Below, piece by piece: positions 35,023-44,645 of a stretch of DNA of 64,000 bases. Position 1 is the stretch's first letter. Each line of letters starts with the position of its first letter. Position numbers and translations under genes: made by a program. Origin of the DNA: an uncultured Saprospiraceae bacterium (GTDB lineage: Bacteria; Bacteroidota; Bacteroidia; Chitinophagales; Saprospiraceae); NCBI GenBank assembly GCA_937959115.1, contig CALGAW010000059.1:1-64000 (forward strand), in the 5' to 3' direction. The notes under the pieces are model-generated. The model was given only the letters and a program-made list of their open reading frames with translations. It searched no databases and was not told the DNA's origin.

Positions 35023-35622
35023 TTATCTTGGTTTAGACAAATCGAAGGCTGCACTGAAACGCTTTTTGGATCCTCTTAAGATCGTGTAGGTTAACATTTT
35101 TCCAGCATCGTCCATATCTAGCACCCATTTATTGTTTTTAGCGGGTGGAATCATCTTAGCAGTCGCTGCATCGGCAGGGAATGTTTGCGAGGCAGCAGAA
35201 CCGCCTTTGCTGGAGCCACCGAAATTGGTAATTTTAGCTGGTTTTCCATTATCTCCTGTGATGTGCAATTTGAATGAAAGATTGTCATTTTCGTTGGTCA
35301 ACTTCCACTTTTGAGAGAAGTCTTCTCCTTGTACAAACTGAATGCTGACTTCTTTGTCATTGCAATATTCTAATTGGATGTTTAGGTTTTTACCTTTGAA
35401 GAATCCTGGGTTGTAAGAATCGAGCAACTTTCCGGTATACGTTTTTCCACAGTACGGCTTAAATTTATTAACAAATTGGGCATTTGCGGTCAACGGCTTT
35501 TCAACTTTCTTCTCTACTTTTGTAGCTGGTTCAGTGGTTGCTGTGTTTGCAGATTGATCGCTAGAACAACTAAAAAGGAAAAGAAGTGTAATGGCTAATG
35601 CCAATTGAATGATGGTTTTCAT
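35023..35622 (-). CDS. Lipoprotein of unknown function
   Basis: A lipoprotein signal ends at LFSC, followed by a Thr/Glu/Lys-rich linker and a small beta-rich domain (PYCGKTYTGKLLDSYNPGFF; NIQLEYCNDKEVSIQF; NKWVLDMDDAGKMLTYTIL). Two Cys (in PYCGK and LEYCN) could pair. No family was recognised. The gene for a membrane protein lies 9 nt upstream, so they are probably co-transcribed. Confidence 0.72.
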   Translation of the reverse strand: MKTIIQLALAITLLFLFSCSSDQSANTATTEPATKVEKKVEKPLTANAQFVNKFKPYCGKTYTGKLLDSYNPGFFKGKNLNIQLEYCNDKEVSIQFVQGEDFSQKWKLTNENDNLSFKLHITGDNGKPAKITNFGGSSKGGSAASQTFPADAATAKMIPPAKNNKWVLDMDDAGKMLTYTILRGSKKRFSAAFDLSKPR

Positions 35623-35631
35623 ATAAATTAT

Positions 35632-36072
35632 TTAGAAGATTTCGTGTAAATACATACTATGTTCAAATACAAAGACATGGACAAATAACCAAATTACTGA
35701 TAGGATTCTGGCAGGCCACACTAACTTAGGACGTTGCTTAACGATATAGTAACCAGCAACAAGCATAATCGGATCAGAAATTAGGCGATTGGCCCAGAAT
35801 TCAACTCCTTGAAACCAGTGTTTTACAAGTTCGCCAGCAAGGCCCGTTTCTAGATAGTGCTCAAGGGTTTCCCAAGCAAAAGCTAAGAGAAGTACTCCGA
35901 TTAAGTCAAAATACTTAGTCGTAATTAATTGATTAGAGGATGATAATTGGTTTTGAAATACCTTTGCATTTTGAGTAGCAACAAAAGATCCAATCGAAAG
36001 GCCTGATAGTAGATGTTCAAATGTCCAAACATCGAAAATAGCCACTGTTTTTAAACCCCAAATAATTTCCAT
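35632..36072 (-). CDS. Four-helix membrane protein of unknown function
   Basis: About four helices are visible, with conserved-looking polar motifs HLLSGLSIGSF, AFAWETLEHYLETGL and HVFVFEHSMYLHE. Histidines and glutamates within helices might bind metal or heme, but this is speculative. It heads a small minus-strand unit with the lipoprotein. Family not recognised. Confidence 0.68.
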   Translation of the reverse strand: MEIIWGLKTVAIFDVWTFEHLLSGLSIGSFVATQNAKVFQNQLSSSNQLITTKYFDLIGVLLLAFAWETLEHYLETGLAGELVKHWFQGVEFWANRLISDPIMLVAGYYIVKQRPKLVWPARILSVIWLFVHVFVFEHSMYLHEIF

Positions 36073-36138
36073 CGCGCAAAGCTACAAAGATAATCTAGAA
36101 CAACAATTAAACTGTTGGAAATTATGATTGTCCGTTGA

Positions 36139-36759
36139 TTACATAGTTGAATTTTCTACTTCTGTGCAAGACTTCTCTACGTCTTTCTTGTATTTGCAGG
36201 TTTTCACCAATGCCTTATTTGAGTCGTAGAAACTCCATTTACCACAGCGCATTCCATTTTTGATTTTGCCTGAAGCAGAAGCTCCATCTGCAAGCCTAAA
36301 GTTTTGTTTACCTTTTTTGGCTTTTAATTCAGAAATGAATTTTTTATCTGCTTCGTAGCGTTCCATGTTAAATGCACCCGTGTCTTCTGGTATAATTGTG
36401 CTTCGAGTGCAAATACCAGATCCGAAATTACCATTTTCTAGTTTTCTTCCCCAGATGAACCATTTATCTCCTTCAGTGATATTCAATCCACACATTGCAC
36501 CATCCAGTGCAGTTTCAATGGTTATCGTGCTTTGATCGGTTTTTATATTTTCAGTTACTTGAAAGGTAATTGTCTTGGACCAATTCTCTTTATCTACAAT
36601 CACATTAACAGCAACACCTTCGAAAATGACACCTGCATTGGCATAGTCCTCATAAGTAATTTCTCCAGGAGGCCGGCAACTGCAAGCGATCAAGGAAATA
36701 GTTATGCAAGTAAAGAGTAACGTATTAAATACGTTAAGTAGTATTTTAGTCTTATTCAT
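36139..36759 (-). CDS. NTR/TIMP-like lipoprotein with C-terminal MORN-like repeat
   Basis: After a signal, the mature part begins with CSCRPP, like TIMP proteins whose N-terminal Cys sits in the CxC motif. It then shows the NTR pattern (YEDYANAGVIFEGVAVNV; later AMCGLNITEGDKWFIW and GICTRST). NTR domains often bind proteases or other proteins. Residues 155-190 (ASASGKIKNGMRCGKWSFYD) look like a MORN-type repeat found in YwqK-like antitoxin modules. Lipidation at the first Cys of CSC is possible (LIAC). Function unknown. Confidence 0.75.
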   Translation of the reverse strand: MNKTKILLNVFNTLLFTCITISLIACSCRPPGEITYEDYANAGVIFEGVAVNVIVDKENWSKTITFQVTENIKTDQSTITIETALDGAMCGLNITEGDKWFIWGRKLENGNFGSGICTRSTIIPEDTGAFNMERYEADKKFISELKAKKGKQNFRLADGASASGKIKNGMRCGKWSFYDSNKALVKTCKYKKDVEKSCTEVENSTM

Positions 36760-37016
36760 AAGAACAATTTATGGTTAAAATGCCAATAATAACAGCAAGT
36801 TACGAGTATCTACTTAATTTTTATAAATATTAGGAAGTTTATGTGATTATGAATTGTAGAATTATAATTTCTCAAAATTGGTCGTAAAGGCCTAACTCTA
36901 GTACGTTTGTAAGGGTTATACTTGCAGGTTATTTCTAAAACCCATTGATTTGGTGCTGTTTAAACTTAAGTTTTGTTATTAATCCTTAGATTTGAATAGA
37001 AATACATTTTAATCTT

Positions 37017-37751
37017 ATGAACTATTTGCCTTTTATTCTCCTATTACTAGTCGGTTGCACACCGAAAACAGCAAAAGTGCTCACGGAAAACGCCCTTCAA
37101 ATTGAGTACCGACAACCAGATCTTAAGCCGAATCGCTTCAATGTCGCTTTTCTTGTGATGGAAGGGGTGTATAACACTGAACTGACAGCACCTTATGATA
37201 TCTTCCAGCATACGATTTTCAGGAAAGGTGTCAAACAGATGAATACTTTTATCGTAGCCAATACTCGAAATCCGATAACGACCTTCGAAGGCATACGGAT
37301 TTTACCTGATTACAACTATCTGAAGGATGATTTGCCTCACATTGACATACTTGTCGTTCCAAGTGCTGAAGGACATCTGGACAAAGATCTTGAAGATGTT
37401 AAAATGCTTGAGTTTGTTCGTAATACAGCAAAGACGGCACAGTTTATCACGTCTCATTGTGATGGTTCATTTGTGTTGGCTAAAGCGGGTGTTTTGGATG
37501 GTGTAGAATCCACTACCTTCCCTGGAGACATTGCTGCCTATCGTAAAATGTTTCCTAAACTGACAGTGCACCAAGATGTGTTGTTTGTGCATGATGGGAA
37601 ATTCATCACCTCTGCTGGAGGTGCAACGTCTTTTGAGGCATCGCTCTATTTATGCGAACTGTTGTACGGAAAAGTTATTGCGGAACGCTTGGCCAAGGGG
37701 ATGGTGATTGACTGGAATTTGGAGGAGGTGCCGCATAAAGTGATTGATTAG
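37017..37751 (+). CDS. DJ-1/PfpI family lipoprotein
   Basis: A short signal ends at LLVGC. The DJ-1/PfpI fold follows: FNVAFLVMEGVYNTEL, then VVPSAEG, the nucleophile elbow with Cys in ITSHCDGSFVLAKAG, and FITSAGGATSFEASL. In this superfamily the elbow Cys is catalytic or redox-active, and relatives near the AraC-associated group (isonitrile hydratase-like) share this layout. A membrane-anchored version is unusual. It ends convergently with the alpha/beta hydrolase. Confidence 0.85.
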   Translation: MNYLPFILLLLVGCTPKTAKVLTENALQIEYRQPDLKPNRFNVAFLVMEGVYNTELTAPYDIFQHTIFRKGVKQMNTFIVANTRNPITTFEGIRILPDYNYLKDDLPHIDILVVPSAEGHLDKDLEDVKMLEFVRNTAKTAQFITSHCDGSFVLAKAGVLDGVESTTFPGDIAAYRKMFPKLTVHQDVLFVHDGKFITSAGGATSFEASLYLCELLYGKVIAERLAKGMVIDWNLEEVPHKVID

Positions 37752-37778
37752 TGCTTAGGGTTCTAAGACTTGATTTTG

Positions 37779-38624
37779 CTAAACGGTTATCCATTTTAGG
37801 ACTTCAGGATATATCTCTTTTTCTGCTGCGCGGGAGTAGATCAACCGGCTGTGACTATACTCCTCGGAGAAGCCTGTTTCTTTTCCACAGACAAGCAGTT
37901 TATTGGTTGGATTTTTAAAGCTTTCTAGATAATCTTTGCATCCTGCTTCTGGTGCTACAAAATTGTCTCCCGAACCACAGATTGACAATATTGGGATTTG
38001 TATTTGGGGCATTTCTAACTTGTAATCCCTACCCGTTTCGCTTGTGAACTCTTTTGCTAAATTCCAATCGAGCCATTGTTTCATAAACGAATAATCTTCA
38101 TTGTGTGGCCTTCCAATCAGTTTGCCCGGGAGATAGCTAAACGCCCTGCCCAACCCTTTACCAATCAACAGTTTCAACCGATTACTAGGGGTATAACCTG
38201 CTCCAAATGACTGGCAGCCAAAAAAGACCATTCGCTTGATTCTCTTGATGTTTTCTGGATACTCGATTAGGTTGATCGTTACGCTAATTCCGCCACCGCT
38301 GTGCGTGACACAATCAATTTTTTCTAGTTTTTGTTCTTGGAATAAAAAATGAAATGCTCTTTTAATTTCTTCCTTGCCAATCTTTTCAAAATTGTAAGGT
38401 TCTTTTATGTATGAACTGCTTCCATGGTTCCTCCATTCTAGTATCCAGCAAGTATAGCCTCTTTTAACCAAGAATTCACTGATCCCCATGCAGATCTTTT
38501 TGTTTGAGAAGGTTCCGTGGGTTAAAAACACATCTTTCCCTAGGCTGCTGTCCTTGGAACAAATTTTCCAAAATGCTAGAGTTGCCTTGTCTTTAAATGT
38601 TAAATCGATCCGACTTTCTTTCAT
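37779..38624 (-). CDS. Alpha/beta hydrolase
   Basis: The oxyanion strand DVFLTHGTFSNKKIC and the elbow CVTHSGGGISV (Ser in THSGG) mark an active serine hydrolase. A later Asp/Ser context (SICGSGDNFVAPEAG) and a C-terminal His in EEYSHSRLIY complete a plausible triad. The lid is short. It could be a lipase, esterase or lactonase; the substrate cannot be told. Confidence 0.88.
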   Translation of the reverse strand: MKESRIDLTFKDKATLAFWKICSKDSSLGKDVFLTHGTFSNKKICMGISEFLVKRGYTCWILEWRNHGSSSYIKEPYNFEKIGKEEIKRAFHFLFQEQKLEKIDCVTHSGGGISVTINLIEYPENIKRIKRMVFFGCQSFGAGYTPSNRLKLLIGKGLGRAFSYLPGKLIGRPHNEDYSFMKQWLDWNLAKEFTSETGRDYKLEMPQIQIPILSICGSGDNFVAPEAGCKDYLESFKNPTNKLLVCGKETGFSEEYSHSRLIYSRAAEKEIYPEVLKWITV

Positions 38625-38803
38625 CTGTTCTATTGTTGTCCCTTCTTTTTATAGGAGCAGGTCTTTATCTAACGAATGCATTAATGATTTTGTTGAAATT
38701 AATATTCTAAAGATCCAATTCAACGCTAATTATAATTCTTCTTTTAAATTAAAGGATATTATTGCTAGTAATCGTTACTTCAACATAACGCTGAACTTCT
38801 AAC

Positions 38804-39382
38804 TTATAGTCGAAACACCACCCGCCTCACTTCCCCACTCTTGAGACCTTCAAGCGGACCTTCACCTAACATCCAGCTTGCCAGCCCGACACGTACAAGG
38901 CGTAAAACAGGATGTCCAACACCGGCACACATACGTCTTACCTGTCTATTTTTGCCTTCAGTAATCTGGATGGACATCCAAGTGTCGGGTACTGTTTTCC
39001 TCACTCTTATCGGTGGTTTACGAGGTGGTAAATCTACTTCATTGAGAAGAACTGCCTTACAAGGAGCCGTTTTAAACTCTTTTTTCTTTATGCGGATCAT
39101 CATTCCACGTTGCAGCCGTTGAAGCGCTTTTTGATCAGGGATGCCTTCTACTTGCACCCAATAGGTCTTTGGTTGTTTCGACTTAGGGTTCAACAGTTTT
39201 GAATTGACTGTTCGGTCATTTGTCAAAAGTAATAATCCTTCACTATCTGCATCTAAACGGCCGACAGGAAAGGCATTCTTAGGAAAATTAAAGTTTAGGT
39301 CAGCTAGTGTGACATGCTCTGGCACTTCGCGGGTGAATTGGCTTAACATGCCAAACGGCTTATATACTATGAAGTAATCCAT
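38804..39382 (-). CDS. rluE: Pseudouridine synthase, RluE-like
   Basis: The catalytic aspartate lies in GRLDADSEGLLLLTND, the RsuA/RluB/E/F pattern. The start YFIVYKPFGMLSQFT and the later EGKNRQVRRMCAGVGHPVLRLVR support RluE, which modifies one uridine of 23S rRNA. No S4 domain is present, as in RluE. It is the last gene of an operon with the RecB-like helicase (3-nt gap) and the FAD enzyme. Confidence 0.88.
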   Translation of the reverse strand: MDYFIVYKPFGMLSQFTREVPEHVTLADLNFNFPKNAFPVGRLDADSEGLLLLTNDRTVNSKLLNPKSKQPKTYWVQVEGIPDQKALQRLQRGMMIRIKKKEFKTAPCKAVLLNEVDLPPRKPPIRVRKTVPDTWMSIQITEGKNRQVRRMCAGVGHPVLRLVRVGLASWMLGEGPLEGLKSGEVRRVVFRL

Positions 39383-39385
39383 CTA

Positions 39386-42300
39386 CTAAAGTAACGTCAT
39401 TTGTTTGGCCTTTAGTTGAACTCCAACTTCAGTTAAAATACCACCCATCAAATAGTTCACATAGATTTTTGCTGTTGGATACGCCTTTTTTAATGCTAGG
39501 AAGATCTGGCTGTTATCCTTTAAATCTTTAAGTTGTTTCTTGGCATTGCCTTCAAATTCGGAATGAACGATGATACTTATGGCCCCTCCTTTCTCTAGGA
39601 GAATCCCAGCTGTGGCCTTGACTATTTGTGTGTTTACTTGGGTGATGATTTGCTGATTTACGATTGTTTTTTCTGGTTCAAACGTTTCAATCAAATATTG
39701 ATGAAACGTGGTGATCTGCTTTCGATAACGATTAGCCTCCGCACCATCCTCAATAGAAGAATTGAACAACTCTGCTAATCGTTTTTCACTTGAGACTGTT
39801 CCATTCGTAAGAATTGTTAGTGCAACCTTCACGAGGAGCTTAAAGTCTTCTACTTCAATTGTTTCAAGAAGTGTTGGCTTAGCATAGGATTTAGAATCTA
39901 ATAGTTGAATGTCAATCAATTCCTTGGCCTGATCACCTGCTTCAATATACAATGGTTCATGTTTTTTCTTTCCAGCTCGTTCCTCTTCAAACATGATTTG
40001 CTGTTGGTTCATCTCAGTGACTGGGAAATTTTTCGATAGGATAAATTGCTGTTGATGAATTGGGACTTCGGTATTGTCCCATTTCCAGGGACTATTTGTA
40101 TCCGCAATATTCAGCACATTGTTTTTTTCATCTCCTTCATTACAGACCCGATTTAGTACTTTAGTTGCAGAATTTCTAGTCGGAATAATCAAATAATCTC
40201 TGGCTCGAGTAAAGCCTACATACACCAATCGTTTTTCTTCATCAAGTGCTTTCAACCTTGTTGCTTCCTTTAATGGACTAGCATCAATTCGTTCTACCAA
40301 GTTTGTTTTTTGTTGCTGGTCTGCATACGGGTTAATCCAAAATCGTAGCCAGCTATCTGATAATGGATCATCAATATTGATTTCCTTGGTATCTCTGATC
40401 ATACTGCTTCCCCAATAACTGCTTTTCAAGTTACTTTCGAGTGAAAGGCAAATCACAATCGGCCATTCCAACCCTTTACTTTTGTGATAAGTCATTACGT
40501 TAACTGCATTTTGGCCAAGCCCAGCTCCTTGCGAATCTAGTTGATTGCGTTCTAGGTTGGTTAGCCATAAAACTAATCCTCCAAGAGAAGCGGGATCATG
40601 TAAGCGGTTACAGTTTTCTTCGTATTCGAATGCGAGTTTACGTAAGGCGTCAATATTGTCGAGTCGTTGCTGCTGATTGCCCCAGCGTGCTGCTTTTCGT
40701 CTGATATCTAGTTCCTCAATAACGAGGTTTAAGATCTCGGTTCCGGATAACTCCCGGGTTGTTTTTCTGATTCTAGCGAGTAGTTCTACTAGTTGATGCT
40801 CTATGGCCCATCGCTTTTTTGCTCGTTCATTGGTTGTCTCTTGCTCGTTGAGAAAGTCGATTCTACTTTCTACGATTTCACTTAGTGATTCTTCCTCTAA
40901 CAATAAGAGAATTTCAGCTGTAGACAAGGAGTCAGAAGGGTTTAATATGTACTTCATACAAGCCAAAATCATTTTGATTTCGATTGTTTTTAATAACCCT
41001 GCCTGTGCCATTGCAGAATCAATACCAGCTTTGCTTAGCATGGAAGCAATTTCTGCACACATCTTATTCGAACGACATAAGATTGCTACATCTCCTGGCC
41101 TTGCCTTGCGGCTTTTTTGTTCTCCCTTTGGTAAAATGTAAATCCCTTTCTCCAATTGGGTCCTTAGTTGCTCAGCAGTACACCTCAACATCCAAGGAGC
41201 ACTGGTTCTATTTCCTTCATCCAATTGAAAATGCCAGTGTTTTATTGCGGTTTCCAATTCAATCGGTTCAGCATTAAAATTTGGATCTGTCGGGTTGTCT
41301 AGCTTTGTTCTTTTGGCTAGAAGCCTGATTTGTTCTGTGGGAAATTCGGCGAAAGCCTCAGTAAAAATACTATTGACCATATTGACTAGATCTTCCCTTG
41401 ATCGCCAGGAATGTTGTTGAATATCTTCAGGTTTTACGCCACCAAGTGCTTTTACGATTCCCATCATGAGTTCTGGCTCTGACCCTCTAAAACCATAAAT
41501 AGATTGCTTGGGATCCCCTACCCAGATTGACACATCTGCAAAATCGGATAGTTTAAGGAAGATTTCCAGTTGCATTGGGCTGGTATCTTGAAACTCATCG
41601 ACTAGGAGCAAGTCGATCTCTTCACGAAGCACCGCTGCCACTTGAGGGTGTTTGACAAGTGTAAGGATGAGGGATTCCATATCGGCATAATCAATCAACC
41701 CTCTTCGCTGTTTATAGGCTTGGTATTCTTTAATTGCTTGGACACTAATATCAAAACAGTTGCGAATGAATGTAGTGATGTCTTTTCTAAACGCTGGATG
41801 TTGTTCATGTTGTTTAGCGAATTCAATGAGGTCGGACAATAATTCCTCACTCTTTTTACCCACCTTTATCTTTACGATAGCAGCCCATTCATACCAATTA
41901 ATTTGATTAGACCATCTCAGCTTGTTAAGCGCAGATTTAAGTTTCCCTAAGCCGGTTTGAGTCGCTTTAGTAGAATCGTTTTCATTGTTTTCAATGGCAT
42001 GAATTGTCGTAGTTAATAAGTCTTGAAATTGCTTTTCAAGCGCTTCCGAATCTTCAGTTGACACCTCAGGTAAAAATGCGCAAAAAGATTCAATAGATCG
42101 ATCTCTACTTTCGTTGATTTTTTCAATGGAGAAGTTGTATTCCCTCGTTTTAGACGTAATTTCTTTTACAAATTTTCGCCAATCAATTCGCTCTTTTTTA
42201 TACAATCCTAATCGTTCGGATAAGGCTTCCATTTCTTCTATTCGCCTAATGGTTAGAATACTTGCAAGTGAATTATTGAATATTTGTTGTGTTTCTTCGT

Positions 42301-42622
42301 TAGGAATAACAGCTACTTGTGGTGAAACACCTGCTTCAAATGCAAACCGTTTCAACAACTTTATGCCTAGACTGTGTACCGTCCCAATCAATGAATTCGA
42401 AACCTGATCCGCTTGTTCCGTTAAGCCTTCTTCTAACAATTTAGTTCTTACACGCTCTTGGAGTTCTGCTGCCGCCTTATTCGTAAAGGTGGTGGCTATA
42501 ATTCCAGTAGGTCTGACCTTGAATTTAGAATCTGGTTGTAGCAAACCAACTAATTCATTGGTCAGTCGAAAGGTTTTACCACTTCCTGCACCGGCAGATA
42601 TTATTCTAATGTTTTTTTTCAT
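39386..42622 (-). CDS. RecB/AddA-like UvrD-family helicase with degenerate nuclease end
   Basis: All helicase motifs are present: Walker A SAGAGSGKT (10-18), LLLVDEFQDTSPMQ, GDPKQSIYGFRG, VMTYHKSKGLEW and LVYVGFTRARDYL. The C-terminus is about the right length for a RecB-type nuclease domain, but the usual G-D-D-Y-K set is not seen; the corresponding region reads GILLEKGGAISIIVHSEF. So the protein may be a helicase without nuclease activity. No AddB-like partner is adjacent in this window. The upstream FAD gene lies 17 nt away. Confidence 0.88.
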   Translation of the reverse strand: MKKNIRIISAGAGSGKTFRLTNELVGLLQPDSKFKVRPTGIIATTFTNKAAAELQERVRTKLLEEGLTEQADQVSNSLIGTVHSLGIKLLKRFAFEAGVSPQVAVIPNEETQQIFNNSLASILTIRRIEEMEALSERLGLYKKERIDWRKFVKEITSKTREYNFSIEKINESRDRSIESFCAFLPEVSTEDSEALEKQFQDLLTTTIHAIENNENDSTKATQTGLGKLKSALNKLRWSNQINWYEWAAIVKIKVGKKSEELLSDLIEFAKQHEQHPAFRKDITTFIRNCFDISVQAIKEYQAYKQRRGLIDYADMESLILTLVKHPQVAAVLREEIDLLLVDEFQDTSPMQLEIFLKLSDFADVSIWVGDPKQSIYGFRGSEPELMMGIVKALGGVKPEDIQQHSWRSREDLVNMVNSIFTEAFAEFPTEQIRLLAKRTKLDNPTDPNFNAEPIELETAIKHWHFQLDEGNRTSAPWMLRCTAEQLRTQLEKGIYILPKGEQKSRKARPGDVAILCRSNKMCAEIASMLSKAGIDSAMAQAGLLKTIEIKMILACMKYILNPSDSLSTAEILLLLEEESLSEIVESRIDFLNEQETTNERAKKRWAIEHQLVELLARIRKTTRELSGTEILNLVIEELDIRRKAARWGNQQQRLDNIDALRKLAFEYEENCNRLHDPASLGGLVLWLTNLERNQLDSQGAGLGQNAVNVMTYHKSKGLEWPIVICLSLESNLKSSYWGSSMIRDTKEINIDDPLSDSWLRFWINPYADQQQKTNLVERIDASPLKEATRLKALDEEKRLVYVGFTRARDYLIIPTRNSATKVLNRVCNEGDEKNNVLNIADTNSPWKWDNTEVPIHQQQFILSKNFPVTEMNQQQIMFEEERAGKKKHEPLYIEAGDQAKELIDIQLLDSKSYAKPTLLETIEVEDFKLLVKVALTILTNGTVSSEKRLAELFNSSIEDGAEANRYRKQITTFHQYLIETFEPEKTIVNQQIITQVNTQIVKATAGILLEKGGAISIIVHSEFEGNAKKQLKDLKDNSQIFLALKKAYPTAKIYVNYLMGGILTEVGVQLKAKQMTLL

Positions 42623-42639
42623 AACAAGGGTTTGTTTCT

Positions 42640-44202
42640 TTAGGCTTCAATAAATTTCATTATTGCTTTTGCAACATTTTGTCCATCCATGGCTGCCGAT
42701 AAGATTCCGCCTGCATAACCAGCACCTTCGCCACAAGGGAACAATCCTTCAACTTGTTCATGCATATAGGTTGTTCTATTCCTAGGAATTCTTACGGGTG
42801 AACTTGTTCTACTTTCTACACCAATTACATTTGCCTCAGCAGTGTAATATCCTTTTAATTTTTTATCAAACTCTTGCACCGCAACTCTTAATCTAGAAGC
42901 AATTTGCTTAGGAAGTAGCTGATCTAGACGTGCTGGCAATAATCCAGGAATATACGAAGTTTCAGCTAACGAAGTGGACAATTTTCCATGCACAAAATCT
43001 GTTAATCGTTGGGCAGGTGCCTTTTGACTACCATCTCCTGCCTTGAACATTGTCTGCTCGACAGCCTGCTGATAGGCCAATCCTGCAAATACGCCATGCG
43101 AGTCATACGCTTCTAGATCCTGTAACTCAATTGCTACCACCGTCCCAGAGTTTGCATAATTAGAGTTACGCTTAGACAAAGACATTCCATTTACCACAAT
43201 TTCTCCTGGCGCGGTGGCTGCTGGCACCACCAATCCACCGGGGCACATACAAAAGGAAAAAACACCACGGTGCCTTACCTGACAAACCAATTTATAACTA
43301 GAAGCAGGTAGATTTTCTTCTCGTTCCTTTTGCCGATATTGCGCATGGTCAACAATGGATTGGGGATGTTCGATACGTACGCCTAATGCAAAGGGTTTTG
43401 CCTCCATTGCAATGTTCTTTTCGGCTAGTAGCTTAAAGATATCCCTTGCGGAATGCCCCGTCGCCAAGATCACTGCACTACCTTTATAAGTCTTCCTATT
43501 TTCGTCAATCGCACCAATCATTTTGCCTTTTTCCATCAGGAAATCCGTTACAAGTGTATTGAAGTGAATTTCCCCACCGTGTGCTAGGATTGTTTCTCTG
43601 ATGTTGCTGACTACACCAGGTAATTTATTGGATCCTATGTGCGGATGGGCATCTATAAGGATGTCAGGATTTGCTCCATGTTCTACTAGTAAACGCAGTA
43701 CTTTAAGGTAGTTACCTCTTTTCAGAGAACGGGTATACAGTTTACCATCGGAGTACGTCCCAGCTCCGCCTTCTCCAAAGCAATAATTGGAATGCGGGTT
43801 GACTACACCGAATTGCTGAATGGCGCGCAAGTCTTTTCTGCGTTCACGGACGTCTTTTCCTCTGTCCAAGACGATTGGCTTGAGTCCTAGTTCTAGAAGC
43901 TCTAACGCGGCGAAATAGCCGGCAGGACCTGCGCCGACGACGATGACCTGTTTGCTTTTTGCTGTTGTTTTTTTAAGGGCATCTAGTTGCCTTGGTTCTG
44001 CAGGAGGAATATCTTTTGAGAAGACTTCGACGCGTAGTCTGTAAATGGGTTGTTTGGAACGGGCATCAATGGATCGACGGGTGATTCTGAATTCTGTGAC
44101 CTCTTCTGGAGAACGCATCAGTTTTCTGAGGGCTGTTTCTTTGATCAATGCGATGTTTTGGATGTCTCTGGGCAGTATGACCAGTTCCGTTTGTTCCTTC
44201 AT
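42640..44202 (-). CDS. FAD-dependent dehydrogenase (COG2509-like)
   Basis: Residues 86-102 carry the FAD-binding GAGPAGYFAALELLELG motif; further along are FGEGGAGTYSDGKLYTR and the ILATGHSARDIF strand. The N-terminal 75 residues form a separate small domain (LRKLMRSPEEVTEFRITRRSID). This class of large FAD-dependent enzymes of unknown substrate is common in bacteria. It begins the operon that continues with the RecB-like helicase and rluE. Confidence 0.88.
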   Translation of the reverse strand: MKEQTELVILPRDIQNIALIKETALRKLMRSPEEVTEFRITRRSIDARSKQPIYRLRVEVFSKDIPPAEPRQLDALKKTTAKSKQVIVVGAGPAGYFAALELLELGLKPIVLDRGKDVRERRKDLRAIQQFGVVNPHSNYCFGEGGAGTYSDGKLYTRSLKRGNYLKVLRLLVEHGANPDILIDAHPHIGSNKLPGVVSNIRETILAHGGEIHFNTLVTDFLMEKGKMIGAIDENRKTYKGSAVILATGHSARDIFKLLAEKNIAMEAKPFALGVRIEHPQSIVDHAQYRQKEREENLPASSYKLVCQVRHRGVFSFCMCPGGLVVPAATAPGEIVVNGMSLSKRNSNYANSGTVVAIELQDLEAYDSHGVFAGLAYQQAVEQTMFKAGDGSQKAPAQRLTDFVHGKLSTSLAETSYIPGLLPARLDQLLPKQIASRLRVAVQEFDKKLKGYYTAEANVIGVESRTSSPVRIPRNRTTYMHEQVEGLFPCGEGAGYAGGILSAAMDGQNVAKAIMKFIEA

Positions 44203-44645
44203 GGTGTGATTTGTTCAATCTGAAAGCGAAATTAAAATAATCAAAGGATAATTGAGCATTAAAATTTAATTATCCTACATCTCCCTGTCATTTTTCAATT
44301 TGATCTGTTAATCTTTTTGCGGTTTCCTTGATCTGATTATTTATAAAAAATGACCTGCATATGGAATGACTTCAAACTCAGTAGATTCGGAAATGGGACC
44401 AAGCGTTGGCCCTCGATTTATGATTTTTAGTTCACGATCAACCCCCTTGGCTTGGAAACGAGCTCTTAACAGTCAAAATAAATGCCAGCAAAGCATTAAA
44501 AGAGAAAGGAGTAACCTATACAAGGACATAATTGTTAAAACAGTCATAAAAAATGTTAATAAAATGTTGATAACCTCTGCTCTGGCATAAGGATTGCCCT
44601 TTACAAACCATTGATTGTATTATCTTTACTGCAAAAATAGGATAA
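44203..44645. other. Gap with protein-like remnants on both strands
   Basis: No intact gene. On the minus strand 44341-44472 is open and reads LLRARFQAKGVDRELKII, then NRGPTLGP, but no start codon is available. On the plus strand 44424-44531 is open and reads NELLTVKINASKALKEKG with no start. An AT-rich style seen in other gaps is near 44245. It may be debris of a lost gene. Confidence 0.35.
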
